Shown here one piece after another: positions 12,987-20,676 of a stretch of 30,594 nt of DNA (position 1 is its first letter; every line of letters begins with the position of its first letter). The stretch is from a virus. The translations under genes were made by a program, and so were the position numbers. The stretch is taken from IMG/VR virus record IMGVR_UViG_3300048833_000102, positions 1-30,594 of that record, one strand, 5' to 3'. The notes under the pieces were generated by a model that saw nothing but the letters and a program-made list of their open reading frames with translations, was not told where the DNA came from and did not search any database.

Positions 12987-13149
12987 TGATCGTCGTCCTC
13001 TGTTCTATTTTCTGAAGGACGCGAGACTCTCCTTGTTGACGGTAGTGGTGGGCAAAGCCTGCCCAGGCCGTGATGAGTGCAGCGAGGATGCCGCCGGCCA
13101 CGGCCACGCGACCCCAGAGCGTGCCGAAGAACGCAATCAGACCGATCAT
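12904..13149 (-). CDS. Rz: Rz-like inner-membrane spanin
   Basis: An 81-residue protein with a short N-terminus and one membrane helix (VAVAGGILAALITAWAGFA), followed by a charged periplasmic helix (RVLQKIEQRTTINVEKAQAA). This is the i-spanin topology. It starts in an ATGA overlap with the endolysin stop and contains the start of the Rz1-like lipoprotein in another frame. It is shorter than lambda Rz (153 residues) but of the usual size for compact spanins. Confidence 0.75.
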   Translation of the reverse strand: MIGLIAFFGTLWGRVAVAGGILAALITAWAGFAHHYRQQGESRVLQKIEQRTTINVEKAQAARRSVETLPADRLTDRYRRD

Positions 13150-13922
13150 GTTGCCTCCTGCTTGCTCGGGAGATGATGGCAGAGCAGATAGTAGAGGCCT
13201 CCACCGGCTAGGACGGCTGCGAGCACATAAGGCCAGCCAGCAAATGAGAACGCCCAGGCTCCGAGTTCATGGCCTCTCTGGCCGACACCTCGAACGCGCT
13301 GGCCCGTGTTGAGGACTTGCTCTGCTGTTCCGAGTGGATCAGAGGGCATGAGTTGCGCAACGCCGGTTGCTGTCGTCGCAACCACGGCGGCAATTGTTTT
13401 TCGGGATGGAGGCTCGGCGGATTTCTCGACTGTCTGCGGCATGGCGGGTTCGTCGGGAGCCTCGACAGGCTTCAGGAACAGCGCCTGCTCGCGCGCGCGG
13501 CGAGAGACGAGACCTGGCAACGTCCGCCCCTGAGCCTTCACATAGAGCGGGAACTTTTTCGCGGTGCCCATACGGTCGCCCTTGTTCAAGGGCGCGATCA
13601 GCTTCTTCAGATTTCCGGGACCGCAGTTATTACAGAACAGCGTCAGAGCGCCTTTCTCGTTCTCGTTGATCGGCACCGTGACGTAGCGCGTAACATAGCC
13701 CTCGGCTTCTTCCAGGTCCTCCATCATGCGCTTCGACGCTTCGGCTTCGGTCAGCACCATTCCCATCTTGACGCCCATCGTGGTGCCGTAACCGATGGTG
13801 GGAATGTCGTATTTTCCATTACCGAGATTTGTCTGGTATGCGGTGCAGTCTCCGTTCGACAGCCTCTTGTGATAACCCTCGAAAGATTTGTTGAGACGAA
13901 CCGTCTCGTCGTTGACGCTCAT
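13146..13922 (-). CDS. GH24 phage lysozyme endolysin with C-terminal membrane segment
   Basis: A 258-residue endolysin. Residues 1-150 are a T4-type lysozyme (GH24) with catalytic Glu15 in KSFEG and Thr42 in PTIGYGTT, and a C-terminal domain helix, GLVSRRAREQALFL. The second acidic catalytic position, usually Asp before GxxT, is occupied by Thr31 in AYQTN; some GH24 members vary here. There is no N-terminal signal or SAR helix. Residues about 151-220 are a Pro/Ala-rich linker with a mildly hydrophobic stretch, and residues 224-247 form a strong membrane segment (FAGWPYVLAAVLAGGGLYYL). It cleaves peptidoglycan. ATGA overlaps join it to both neighbours. Confidence 0.85.
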   Translation of the reverse strand: MSVNDETVRLNKSFEGYHKRLSNGDCTAYQTNLGNGKYDIPTIGYGTTMGVKMGMVLTEAEASKRMMEDLEEAEGYVTRYVTVPINENEKGALTLFCNNCGPGNLKKLIAPLNKGDRMGTAKKFPLYVKAQGRTLPGLVSRRAREQALFLKPVEAPDEPAMPQTVEKSAEPPSRKTIAAVVATTATGVAQLMPSDPLGTAEQVLNTGQRVRGVGQRGHELGAWAFSFAGWPYVLAAVLAGGGLYYLLCHHLPSKQEAT

Positions 13923-14266
13923 TCCATCTTCTCCCCCGTGAGGCGCTCCGTCATATCGGTGACAGCGCCTTCAACGCGTTCAACCTGACTGGTGATGGCT
14001 TCGAGCTTTTCCGTGTGGGCGATTGACTCTTCGCTGAGAGCATCGAGGCGCGCGTGAATGCTGGAAAGGTCGACGTCGGCCGCCGGTGCTGACGGCGCCG
14101 GGTCGTCCCCGCGCTCGATCCGGAGCGCCGCCGATATCGCCCGCGCTTCCTGTTCACTGATTGGTCGCGCGTGTTCCGGAGCGCGAGCAACAGCCGCGTG
14201 CATCACGCGTTCCGATCCGTCGTCAACCGTCACGGCGTACCAGCCCATCTCTTCAGGCTCTCGCAT
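13919..14266 (-). CDS. Hypothetical acidic coiled-coil protein, 115 aa
   Basis: The ATG at 14266, with GGAGAG about ten bases upstream, was chosen over a start at 14401 that overlaps too far. It begins MREPEEMGWYAVTVDDGSER and includes ARPISEQEARAISAALRIE. The C-terminal part, SIHARLDALSEESIAHTEKL followed by VERVEGAVTDMTERL, forms a coiled coil. It may be a chaperone for the adjacent fibre or a lysis-region accessory, but no family is recognised. The stop overlaps the endolysin start by ATGA. Confidence 0.6.
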   Translation of the reverse strand: MREPEEMGWYAVTVDDGSERVMHAAVARAPEHARPISEQEARAISAALRIERGDDPAPSAPAADVDLSSIHARLDALSEESIAHTEKLEAITSQVERVEGAVTDMTERLTGEKME

Positions 14267-14696
14267 CAAAGTCTCTCCACATGCGCTCTTCATCGATTTG
14301 CTGGGCGCGGTCCTCATCCACCCAGACAGGCCCACCGTTTGGGCTTCTCCGCCAGGCGGCGCGGTAGGTCCGGTCTTTCGGAAGGTCGTCGATGTCGACA
14401 ATCTCGATCGCCGTCCCCAAATGTCCGCAGTCGCGTTCCGCGATGATCTCGATCGCCTGCCGCCGGTTGCACCCGCCGGTCATCATCATCCGGGCGTATC
14501 GATAAGCGGCTCCTGGCTTCACGCCGCGCGCCAGCATCCGGTTGAACTGGACGATCCAGAACCACCATCCCCGCCCGTGCCAGGGATGGAACGGATCGGA
14601 GGCGCCGCGCATCAGATAGCTGATCCCGCATTCGGCAGGGCAGGTGATGGCAACCCGACCGTTAGGCCGGGTGTCGAGAATCCGTTCCCGGGTCAC
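14253..14696 (-). CDS. Hypothetical protein downstream of tail fibre, 147 aa
   Basis: GTG at 14696 makes a GTGA overlap with the tail-fibre stop. An in-frame ATG at 14717 gives a longer overlap. The protein has ITCPAECGISYLMRG, a Trp-rich segment (FHPWHGRGWWFWIVQFNRM), then TGGCNRRQAIEIIAERDCGH and a C-terminal acidic part. Four Cys may bind a metal. I recall similar proteins next to tail genes in Rhizobiales phages, but none with a known activity. Confidence 0.65.
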   Translation of the reverse strand: MTRERILDTRPNGRVAITCPAECGISYLMRGASDPFHPWHGRGWWFWIVQFNRMLARGVKPGAAYRYARMMMTGGCNRRQAIEIIAERDCGHLGTAIEIVDIDDLPKDRTYRAAWRRSPNGGPVWVDEDRAQQIDEERMWRDFDARA

Positions 14697-16036
14697 TGAT
14701 CGCCGAGCCCGGTCCAATGCCAGGCGTTTGGGTCAGACGGATTGGACGAATCGTTTTTTGTCATGGTCTGGAATTCAACTGTCCCGGACGCCTGACCACC
14801 GCTGATGATCTCAACCATCCGGTCTCCGTTCGCGGAGCTGGTCGTTTCCACCGTCGCGAGACAAGCCCAGTTCGCAGAGGAAAAGTCGGTGGCAATCGTC
14901 ACGGTTATATCACCTTGTCCGGTATCGGTGATCGAGGTGTTGTTGTAGGAGGCTGAGAGGGCTGGAACGCCAGCCGAGACCGTGGCTTTACCCCAAACTT
15001 TCGGCGCGCTCGGATGAAACTGTTGAGTGGCCGGTGTTACCGCGGTATCGGTCGCCGTTGAGGTTTCCTGAGCGGATTGCGATGCGGTCTTGACCGTTCC
15101 GGCAAACGAGTTCGTCGCCGTTTCGACAACCCAGGCGGAATCCTGGAATTGATAGTTCAGGTTTTCGTCCTGGACGTAGGCGCGCCATCCACTATCCGTG
15201 TAGGGCGTGAAGTTGACCCAACCTGCCCCGGTGTACTGCACCACGTCGTGCTGGGAGAATGTCGACCATGCACCGGACGGAGATGCGGTGAGGAGATAGA
15301 GCGCCCCATGCTGCGGAGAGACCGGCGGCGCCGAAAGCCTATCCGTGATCGGAATGATACCCTGAGAAACTTTGACGAACGGCGAGGTGTGGGAAACGAC
15401 GTTCCAGTTTCCACCATCCGACCTGAGTTCGATGTCCTCGCCATTCAAAGCCAGCGCATATCCGGTCGAGAACGATTTCGAGCCTTCGGAGATGAGCTGC
15501 GAGGATACAGTTGCAAGGATTGCTTGATTTGCCGATCCGGCGTGCTGGACCCGAATGCACCAGCCGTTCCCCATTGCGACCGCAGACGGCAAGGTGAGCG
15601 TCACGTCGCCTGATGAGCAATTGATTTTGAACAGGCTGTTCTGATCGTCTTTGACGACCGTGTAGTTCAGGGATTTCGTAACGACTGGAAACGCTGCGGT
15701 GACCGCAACATCGCTGGACGATGCAGAAACGACGGCGCCGGGAATATTATCGTGCGTCGCAATGGTGTTGCCGGTGCTGTCCTTGATGACGATCTTATAC
15801 GGTGCCGTCCCGACATAGATCAGGGTCCGGGTGATGCCGTTGGTTGTCGGATAGCCTTGGGAATCCGTGACAACCGAAGTCCCGAGACTTGCGGTCAGAT
15901 CGGCATCGGCATAGACCGTTTTAGGGTTCGTGGTCTGAGCGTCATAGAAATAGATCGTCGCTCCCGAGATCGGAGCACCGGTTGAATCATCTGTGATGCG
16001 TTCCCCAGGGGGGAACACATAGGTTGAGTCAGTCAT
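14693..16036 (-). CDS. Tail fibre/spike protein with DUF2793 region
   Basis: A 447-residue receptor-binding-type protein. Residues 1-100 form a beta-rich N-terminal head- or tail-binding domain (PISGATIYFYDAQT, TRTLIYVGTAPYKIVIKDS). Residues about 115-220 are a repetitive beta region. Residues 230-305 match the DUF2793 pattern (SAPPVSPQHGALYLLTASPS, TGAGWVNFTPYTDSGWRAY). The C-terminal 100 residues carry SYNNTSITDTGQGDITVTIA and WACLATVE, a fibre tip domain I recall from alphaproteobacterial phages. Its position after the ejection proteins matches P22 gp9, but no glycosidase motif is seen. It starts just across from the divergent gene at 16052. Confidence 0.8.
   Translation of the reverse strand: MTDSTYVFPPGERITDDSTGAPISGATIYFYDAQTTNPKTVYADADLTASLGTSVVTDSQGYPTTNGITRTLIYVGTAPYKIVIKDSTGNTIATHDNIPGAVVSASSSDVAVTAAFPVVTKSLNYTVVKDDQNSLFKINCSSGDVTLTLPSAVAMGNGWCIRVQHAGSANQAILATVSSQLISEGSKSFSTGYALALNGEDIELRSDGGNWNVVSHTSPFVKVSQGIIPITDRLSAPPVSPQHGALYLLTASPSGAWSTFSQHDVVQYTGAGWVNFTPYTDSGWRAYVQDENLNYQFQDSAWVVETATNSFAGTVKTASQSAQETSTATDTAVTPATQQFHPSAPKVWGKATVSAGVPALSASYNNTSITDTGQGDITVTIATDFSSANWACLATVETTSSANGDRMVEIISGGQASGTVEFQTMTKNDSSNPSDPNAWHWTGLGDQ
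16000..16016 (-). repeat. Short perfect inverted repeat in the tail-fibre 5' end
   Basis: GTTCCCC at 16000-16006 and GGGGAAC at 16010-16016 around a 3-base loop. It lies within the first dozen codons of the fibre gene and 36 bases before the opposing gene at 16052. It could be an operator or an RNA hairpin. Confidence 0.4.
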
Positions 16037-16051
16037 GCGGGGGATTCCTAG

Positions 16052-16294
16052 ATGCGAGAGCCGGTCTTCAATCCGGGCGGCATTGCCGCCTTGATCGTGA
16101 TTGTGGGTACGGTTGCGTTTTGCTTTTGGTACGGGACTTGGGTCAAAGCCGTGATCGAGTCTGGATCGTGGCTACTATTCGGGCTGCTGTTTCTTGCGCC
16201 GTTCGTGGCTGGGTATTTCATCGGTGATGAGCGCGATCGCGCCGACTATCACAAGCTCTTCAGTTGGCTCGCGCGGAAGTTTGGTGTTCGATAA
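16052..16294 (+). CDS. Two-helix membrane protein on the opposite strand of the late operon (moron candidate)
   Basis: An 80-residue protein with GGGGGA about nine bases before its ATG. The first membrane helix is IAALIVIVGTVAFCFWYGTW and the second is SWLLFGLLFLAPFVAGYFIG. The short loop and charged C-terminus (DERDRADYHKLFSWLARKF) suggest both ends are cytoplasmic. It is the only plus-strand gene inside the late region. It fills 16037-16259, where the minus strand has no gene, and overlaps the end of the 704-residue ejection gene by 35 bases. Lone reversed membrane genes in late operons are often lysogenic-conversion genes such as superinfection exclusion. That role is inferred from position alone. 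Confidence 0.65.
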   Translation: MREPVFNPGGIAALIVIVGTVAFCFWYGTWVKAVIESGSWLLFGLLFLAPFVAGYFIGDERDRADYHKLFSWLARKFGVR

Positions 16295-18374
16295 CCGGCT
16301 GGCGTGTGTTTTGGCCTATCGCGTTCAGGATGCGAACGATCGCATCACGCTGAGCGCCGGTTGTCTGCCGATGGTTTGCAAGCTGCATCAGAGCATTGAC
16401 GTAGGTCTCGCGATCTATGCCGCGTGCGGTCAGCAACCGGGCCTGATCTGCCATGATGCGGCCGGCACGTTCTCCAAGCGCATTGTTCATGAGAGCGTTG
16501 ACGCCGCGCCGCGCGATTGCGAACACGAGTTCTCCGGTTGAACGAGGCGCTTCGGTGTTGACGGGCGCTCCGGCTCCGACCGGCAAACGGCTCTGCCCTG
16601 CTTGTCGCCTGGCCGTCGCCGAGTTGCGCATGATCTCGTTGAAGCTTTCCGCCATCGTGTTTTCGGCGTCGACGAGCCGTGCAAGATGGTTCGCACGCGG
16701 TCCTCCGGCGATCTGCGCCACATTCTGCCGCGCAAATTCGCTGTTGAGCGTTCGGCGCGCCGTCGCATCTCCATTGGTACCGAAGTTCGTCGCCGCCCTC
16801 CCCATGATCTGACGCAGATCGTTCCGGGCGCCATGCCGGTACATTGTTTGTCCTGCCTGAGACATATTGGAAAGCTCATCCGCAACGATGTTGGGATCGC
16901 GCTTGGATGAGAAAACGGTAGAGCCCAGTTCCGCGGCTTCCCGGCCTTCCAACCCATCTCCAGCAATCGAGCGGGCGATCGCCCAAGCGCTTTGCGTCGG
17001 ATCGTTCGGACTGAGATGCGTGTCGATAGTTGTGCGCAACTGACGAGCGAGGTTGCCATAGATCCGAGCCTCGTTACTGCCACGCTCCGCGCCGCGCGCG
17101 AGATCGTCGACGGCTCTCTTGAGGTAATCGTACTCAAGTCCGGTCGGAACCGCCTCGCGCGCCGTGCGCTGCACGCCAGTCATGGCCTGCATCGGATCAT
17201 TGACGGGGCGCAAGCGGAACTGTTGCCGATAGCCGTCGGCGCGGGCGAGCGTCTGAGCACGGTTGAACGCCGAAGCTGGTATGCTATCCAGCACATTCCG
17301 GATTTCTGGCGTTACCGGGATCGACGTGGCATGGAACTGATCATAATAGGGTGCAGCCTGCTGCCGGGTTCCGCGCGTTACCGTATCGACAAACTGTCCG
17401 AGGTTTCGTTCAGGTCCGAGCGCTCGATCAACCCCGGCTCTAATTCGGTCCGGCGCATCGGCACGCCGGGCATTGAGCTCGCCCCGAACTATGGGAAGCT
17501 GCGGACCGTGCGTGTTGGCAAGCGTTTCGGCTGAACCGCGAAGATCCTCGCCCATATCCAGCAACATGCCTTGCGGACCGAGTTCTTGCGATTGCCTCGC
17601 ATATTGACCTGGCGTGAGCCCAGATGACGTCATGTCGTCGGCTACACGGTTCACAGCGCCGCGCTCGAATGGTTGCAGAGCTGCAGGCAATGGAGCACGC
17701 CAATTGGAGAAAGAATTGACAGCATTCCCAACGCCGCGCGCTACCGCCGGCGCAGCGGCCCCGATCGCGCCGCCCCAGCCAGCCCCTTCCAGCGCATTCC
17801 AAATGCGATTTGTGTCCTCGCCTTCACCGGCGCCGTACATCGCGCCGTAACCAACGCCCGTCAGTGCAGCATTTCCGGCCTCCGGGAGCAACGATGCTCC
17901 GCGGAACACGCGCGCTGCTCCGAACGGCGCGCTAGCGGCGACGCCCCCGACGACTGCCAACCCTTTGGTGACGTCACCAAGCACACTTGAATCTTTGTCG
18001 ATGTACCGCTGACGAGCGTTCTGATAGGCCTTCGCTTCGTCGTATGGCTGCCCGACCCTGCCGCCGCTGATCTTGTTCAGGCCTGCGTCAATGCCCGCTG
18101 ATGCTTCATCCAGCCATGACCCAAATGGGAGGTATTGTGCCGGGCTCGCATGCGGCGCGAACCCTCCAGCAGCTTCCTTTGCCACGCGCGCGTCTGCGGC
18201 CTTATCGATATCAGACAGTTGCGGTCCGGCGTCGACAACTGGCGTCTTCGGATCTGCCGGTTGCTTCGCAAATGTTTGGCTCGCAAATGTCTCAATTTGC
18301 TGCGGCGTTGCATCGTCCGGCCCCTCAAAAACATGGCGGGCGCCGTCGGGTCCTTCAACAACGTATTTGGCCAT
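16260..18374 (-). CDS. Large putative DNA-ejection (internal virion) protein, 704 aa
   Basis: Begins MAKYVVEGPDGARHVFEGPD and continues DATPQQIETFASQTF, a short N-terminal module I associate with phage internal virion proteins. Residues about 130-225 are Gly/Ala-rich with several possible membrane-active helices (GLAVVGGVAASAPFGAARVF, then WGGAIGAAAPAVARGVG). The remaining 470 residues are helical and rich in Arg and Gln. It is in the position of P22 gp16, an ejection protein that helps DNA cross the inner membrane. No lytic-transglycosylase motif was seen. Its ATG shares one base with the upstream stop (TAATG). Confidence 0.75.
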   Translation of the reverse strand: MAKYVVEGPDGARHVFEGPDDATPQQIETFASQTFAKQPADPKTPVVDAGPQLSDIDKAADARVAKEAAGGFAPHASPAQYLPFGSWLDEASAGIDAGLNKISGGRVGQPYDEAKAYQNARQRYIDKDSSVLGDVTKGLAVVGGVAASAPFGAARVFRGASLLPEAGNAALTGVGYGAMYGAGEGEDTNRIWNALEGAGWGGAIGAAAPAVARGVGNAVNSFSNWRAPLPAALQPFERGAVNRVADDMTSSGLTPGQYARQSQELGPQGMLLDMGEDLRGSAETLANTHGPQLPIVRGELNARRADAPDRIRAGVDRALGPERNLGQFVDTVTRGTRQQAAPYYDQFHATSIPVTPEIRNVLDSIPASAFNRAQTLARADGYRQQFRLRPVNDPMQAMTGVQRTAREAVPTGLEYDYLKRAVDDLARGAERGSNEARIYGNLARQLRTTIDTHLSPNDPTQSAWAIARSIAGDGLEGREAAELGSTVFSSKRDPNIVADELSNMSQAGQTMYRHGARNDLRQIMGRAATNFGTNGDATARRTLNSEFARQNVAQIAGGPRANHLARLVDAENTMAESFNEIMRNSATARRQAGQSRLPVGAGAPVNTEAPRSTGELVFAIARRGVNALMNNALGERAGRIMADQARLLTARGIDRETYVNALMQLANHRQTTGAQRDAIVRILNAIGQNTRQPVIEHQTSARAN

Positions 18375-19552
18375 TATTCCACCCTACCGAGGTATTTGAA
18401 CCCCGACGCACCCGAGGATGCTTCCGGTTGCAATGCTGCGGGATTGCCGCCCCTTGCCCGATCGCGAGCTATGTCACGAAGCTTGACGACCTCGCTGCGG
18501 AATTCCGCCAGGGCTTTCTTATAAGACTCGGTTCCGAGTTGCTGAGAGCGTAGGCGATTGTACGCCGCCTGGGCGGCTTCGCCTTCTTTCTCCGTGATGG
18601 CACCCGCTCCGCGCAAGTCATTATATGCCTGCAAAAAGGTGTTGCCGTTGATATAATCAATCTGGGATTGCGCGTTCTTTGCTTCTTCCGAGGTGTTCGT
18701 CCATTCAGGAAGACGCCCGTACACCGTGCCAGTCACGCGCTCCAAGCCGGAATTGGGCGACAGCAACGTATCGATAGCACCGATCATTCGCTGGGCCGAA
18801 TTTTCGGCTAGAGGGAGATTGATCGCCGCCTTGCCCTGCGCCTCACCTTGCACAGCGGCAGACTTTCCAGCCGCAATATTCGCCCCGACATTCCGAATAG
18901 GCTGGCCGGTAGCCTTGTCGATCAACTCATCACCGACGGTCTCAACGCCCTTCGATGGCGTTAGACCTCCAAGCTCTGTGCGCTTGACCTGTCCGCGGCC
19001 GCCGAACTGCACCGCCTCATAGCGGCCCGTCTCGGGATTGAGGAAGATCGCTCCTGTCTTGCCGTAGGCTTCGCCGCCGTTCTGCGCTTCGACGTTGAGC
19101 TTGTTGATCTTGGCCCGCGTTTCCTGAAGCGCTAGATCCTTCGCTTGGCTGTCTCGCGGATCGAGGTACATCCCAGCTTGTGCGGCCATAAGCTTTGGAC
19201 CATTGGCGGGGTCCAGTTCTTCCTCGGTCAATGTCTGACCCGGAAACATCTTTTGATGAGTTGAAATCAAGTTCTGATAGGCTTGCGCCCGGCGGGGATC
19301 GCCTACTGGGAACGCCTGATCAATCGCCGTGGCCCGTTTCCCGAACAATTCGACGTTCTGACGGTCCGCTGCTTGTTTGGCCTGGCCTTGCTCAAATGCA
19401 AATTGCTGATCGGCTCTGTCAGAAGCCCGTTGTTGAAGGCCGAACTGCCGGTTCTGATTGTTCTGCTGTTGAATGGAATCGAGTGCAGCGTTGACCGGCT
19501 CGAGGTTAATCCCTGGACCGGTGCGGTAAGCTGGGAGTGGAATGTAAGCCAT
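18374..19552 (-). CDS. Putative ejection/internal virion protein, 392 aa
   Basis: The ATG at 19552 follows the HNH stop in a TGATG overlap; an upstream TTG is less likely. The N-terminal 120 residues are Gln/Ala-rich helix (ALDSIQQQNNQNRQFGLQQR). The C-terminal 140 residues read SAQRMIGAIDTLLSPNSGLE, TFLQAYNDLRGAGAITEKEG and ALAEFRSEVVKLRDIARDR. The latter is a pattern I recall from many phage internal or tail-accessory proteins. It sits where P22 has gp20, an ejection protein. It is coupled to both neighbours. Confidence 0.75.
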   Translation of the reverse strand: MAYIPLPAYRTGPGINLEPVNAALDSIQQQNNQNRQFGLQQRASDRADQQFAFEQGQAKQAADRQNVELFGKRATAIDQAFPVGDPRRAQAYQNLISTHQKMFPGQTLTEEELDPANGPKLMAAQAGMYLDPRDSQAKDLALQETRAKINKLNVEAQNGGEAYGKTGAIFLNPETGRYEAVQFGGRGQVKRTELGGLTPSKGVETVGDELIDKATGQPIRNVGANIAAGKSAAVQGEAQGKAAINLPLAENSAQRMIGAIDTLLSPNSGLERVTGTVYGRLPEWTNTSEEAKNAQSQIDYINGNTFLQAYNDLRGAGAITEKEGEAAQAAYNRLRSQQLGTESYKKALAEFRSEVVKLRDIARDRARGGNPAALQPEASSGASGFKYLGRVE

Positions 19553-20043
19553 CAATCAACCCTCGCAAACGCACCAAAAAGGCTGCGAGCGGCACGGTTA
19601 TATGCGCCGCGAGCTTCTTCCTTAGTTTTAAAGTTTCCGAGAAAATGATTACGTCCATTCTTCATAATGGATGCGGAAAACATGGCGCCACGACTGTTTT
19701 TTCTAACGCCTCGATATCCGGTCTTCGACTTGCGAATTACACTGTTGGCGACATTTTCTCCGTAATTCGCCTCTCGCAAGTTCGCCATCCGATTGTCAGA
19801 TGGATCGCGATTACAGTGGTCGATCAGAAGTTTTGGAAATTCGCCATGAACATACAGCCACGCCAACCGATGCGCGTAATGGCAGACGCCATCTATCTTA
19901 ATCTTGCGATAGCGTTTGGCGTCGAGAGAACCGGCAACGGCTCCTTTCTTTCTCGTTCTGTCAGTCGGAGCAATCCAACGAAACTCCCCGATCTCTGGAT
20001 CATATGAGAGAAGTTGCTTGAGACGTTCTTGATCCAGCATCAC
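19552..20043 (-). CDS. HNH + AP2 homing endonuclease inside the ejection-gene block
   Basis: A 163-residue protein from GTG 20043 (GTGA overlap) or 162 from ATG 20040. It has the same layout as the gene at 6336: an N-terminal part (LKQLLSYDPEIGEFRW), the HNH core with YAHRLAWLY and LIDHCNRDPSDNRMANLREA, then an AP2 domain (GYRGVRKNSRGAMFSASI, HFLGNFKTKEEARGAYN). The catalytic His is present, so it should be active. By eye it is about 40% identical to the left-arm protein. A manual count gives about 50% G+C across 19561-19980, against 59% in two 60-base lines of the next gene. Free-standing homing endonucleases of this type spread by cutting phage lacking them. Confidence 0.9.
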   Translation of the reverse strand: MMLDQERLKQLLSYDPEIGEFRWIAPTDRTRKKGAVAGSLDAKRYRKIKIDGVCHYAHRLAWLYVHGEFPKLLIDHCNRDPSDNRMANLREANYGENVANSVIRKSKTGYRGVRKNSRGAMFSASIMKNGRNHFLGNFKTKEEARGAYNRAARSLFGAFARVD

Positions 20044-20645
20044 TTTACTCCGTTGAATGCGCCGTAAGCTTTGGCGCCGGTTCCGAGCACAGCGAGCACG
20101 TTGTTCAGGCCAGCGTTACGCGTGCCAGCCATCGCGTTTCCGAAATTTATCGCATTGCCTGCTTTGGTCGCGCCGTAATCAAACGCGTTTTGGCCCTGTG
20201 CCGTTCGAACACCGGCCTGCTGTCCCGTGGCGGAGAGGCCCGTCTGGCCCATCCCCTGATATCGGTCGAGCACGTTGTTGTAGTTTTGAAGCAGAACACG
20301 TTGACCGGCGAGCGCCGCGGTGCCGGAAGCACCCATGCCCCGAGCATTGAGGTTTTTCAGGACAGCGTTGGTGTCTTCACCAAGCTTTCCGGACCAGAGC
20401 GGATCGGACGTAATGATGCCTTGAGCCGATGACCTCGCGTCGGTGCCATTGAGCCCGAGAAGATCGCCGTACATCTTCTGACCGGCGGTTCCTGACGACA
20501 CATACGGATCGAAAGAGCTTGCCGCCTGATCGTAGTACCCCTGCGAGGTGTTGTAGCCCTGATCGAGAGCCGCATTAGCGTTCTTGTTGGCCTTGTTGAT
20601 ATCGGAGCGCGCGGAGGCGCCCGTGAAGTCCGAAAAGAACCCCAT
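20040..20645 (-). CDS. Putative ejection protein (gp7 position), 201 aa
   Basis: The N-terminus MGFFSDFTGASARSDINKAN leads into Ala/Asn/Gly-rich helices (ANAALDQGYNTSQGYYDQAA). The C-terminal half is Gly-rich and amphipathic (ARGMGASGTAALAGQRVLLQ, then AGLNNVLAVLGTGAKAYGAF), as in membrane-active ejection proteins. AAGGAAAT precedes its ATG. Order and size fit P22 gp7 (about 229 residues), but sequence similarity cannot be judged. It stops four bases into the HNH gene start. Confidence 0.65.
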   Translation of the reverse strand: MGFFSDFTGASARSDINKANKNANAALDQGYNTSQGYYDQAASSFDPYVSSGTAGQKMYGDLLGLNGTDARSSAQGIITSDPLWSGKLGEDTNAVLKNLNARGMGASGTAALAGQRVLLQNYNNVLDRYQGMGQTGLSATGQQAGVRTAQGQNAFDYGATKAGNAINFGNAMAGTRNAGLNNVLAVLGTGAKAYGAFNGVK

Positions 20646-20676
20646 GGGATTTCCTTATTCAGTCAGAGGGAGACGG

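Noticed and set aside
14267-14401. N-terminal extension of the 115-residue acidic protein
   Set aside because: It would overlap the upstream gene by about 150 bases, and the ATG at 14266 has its own GGAGAG site.
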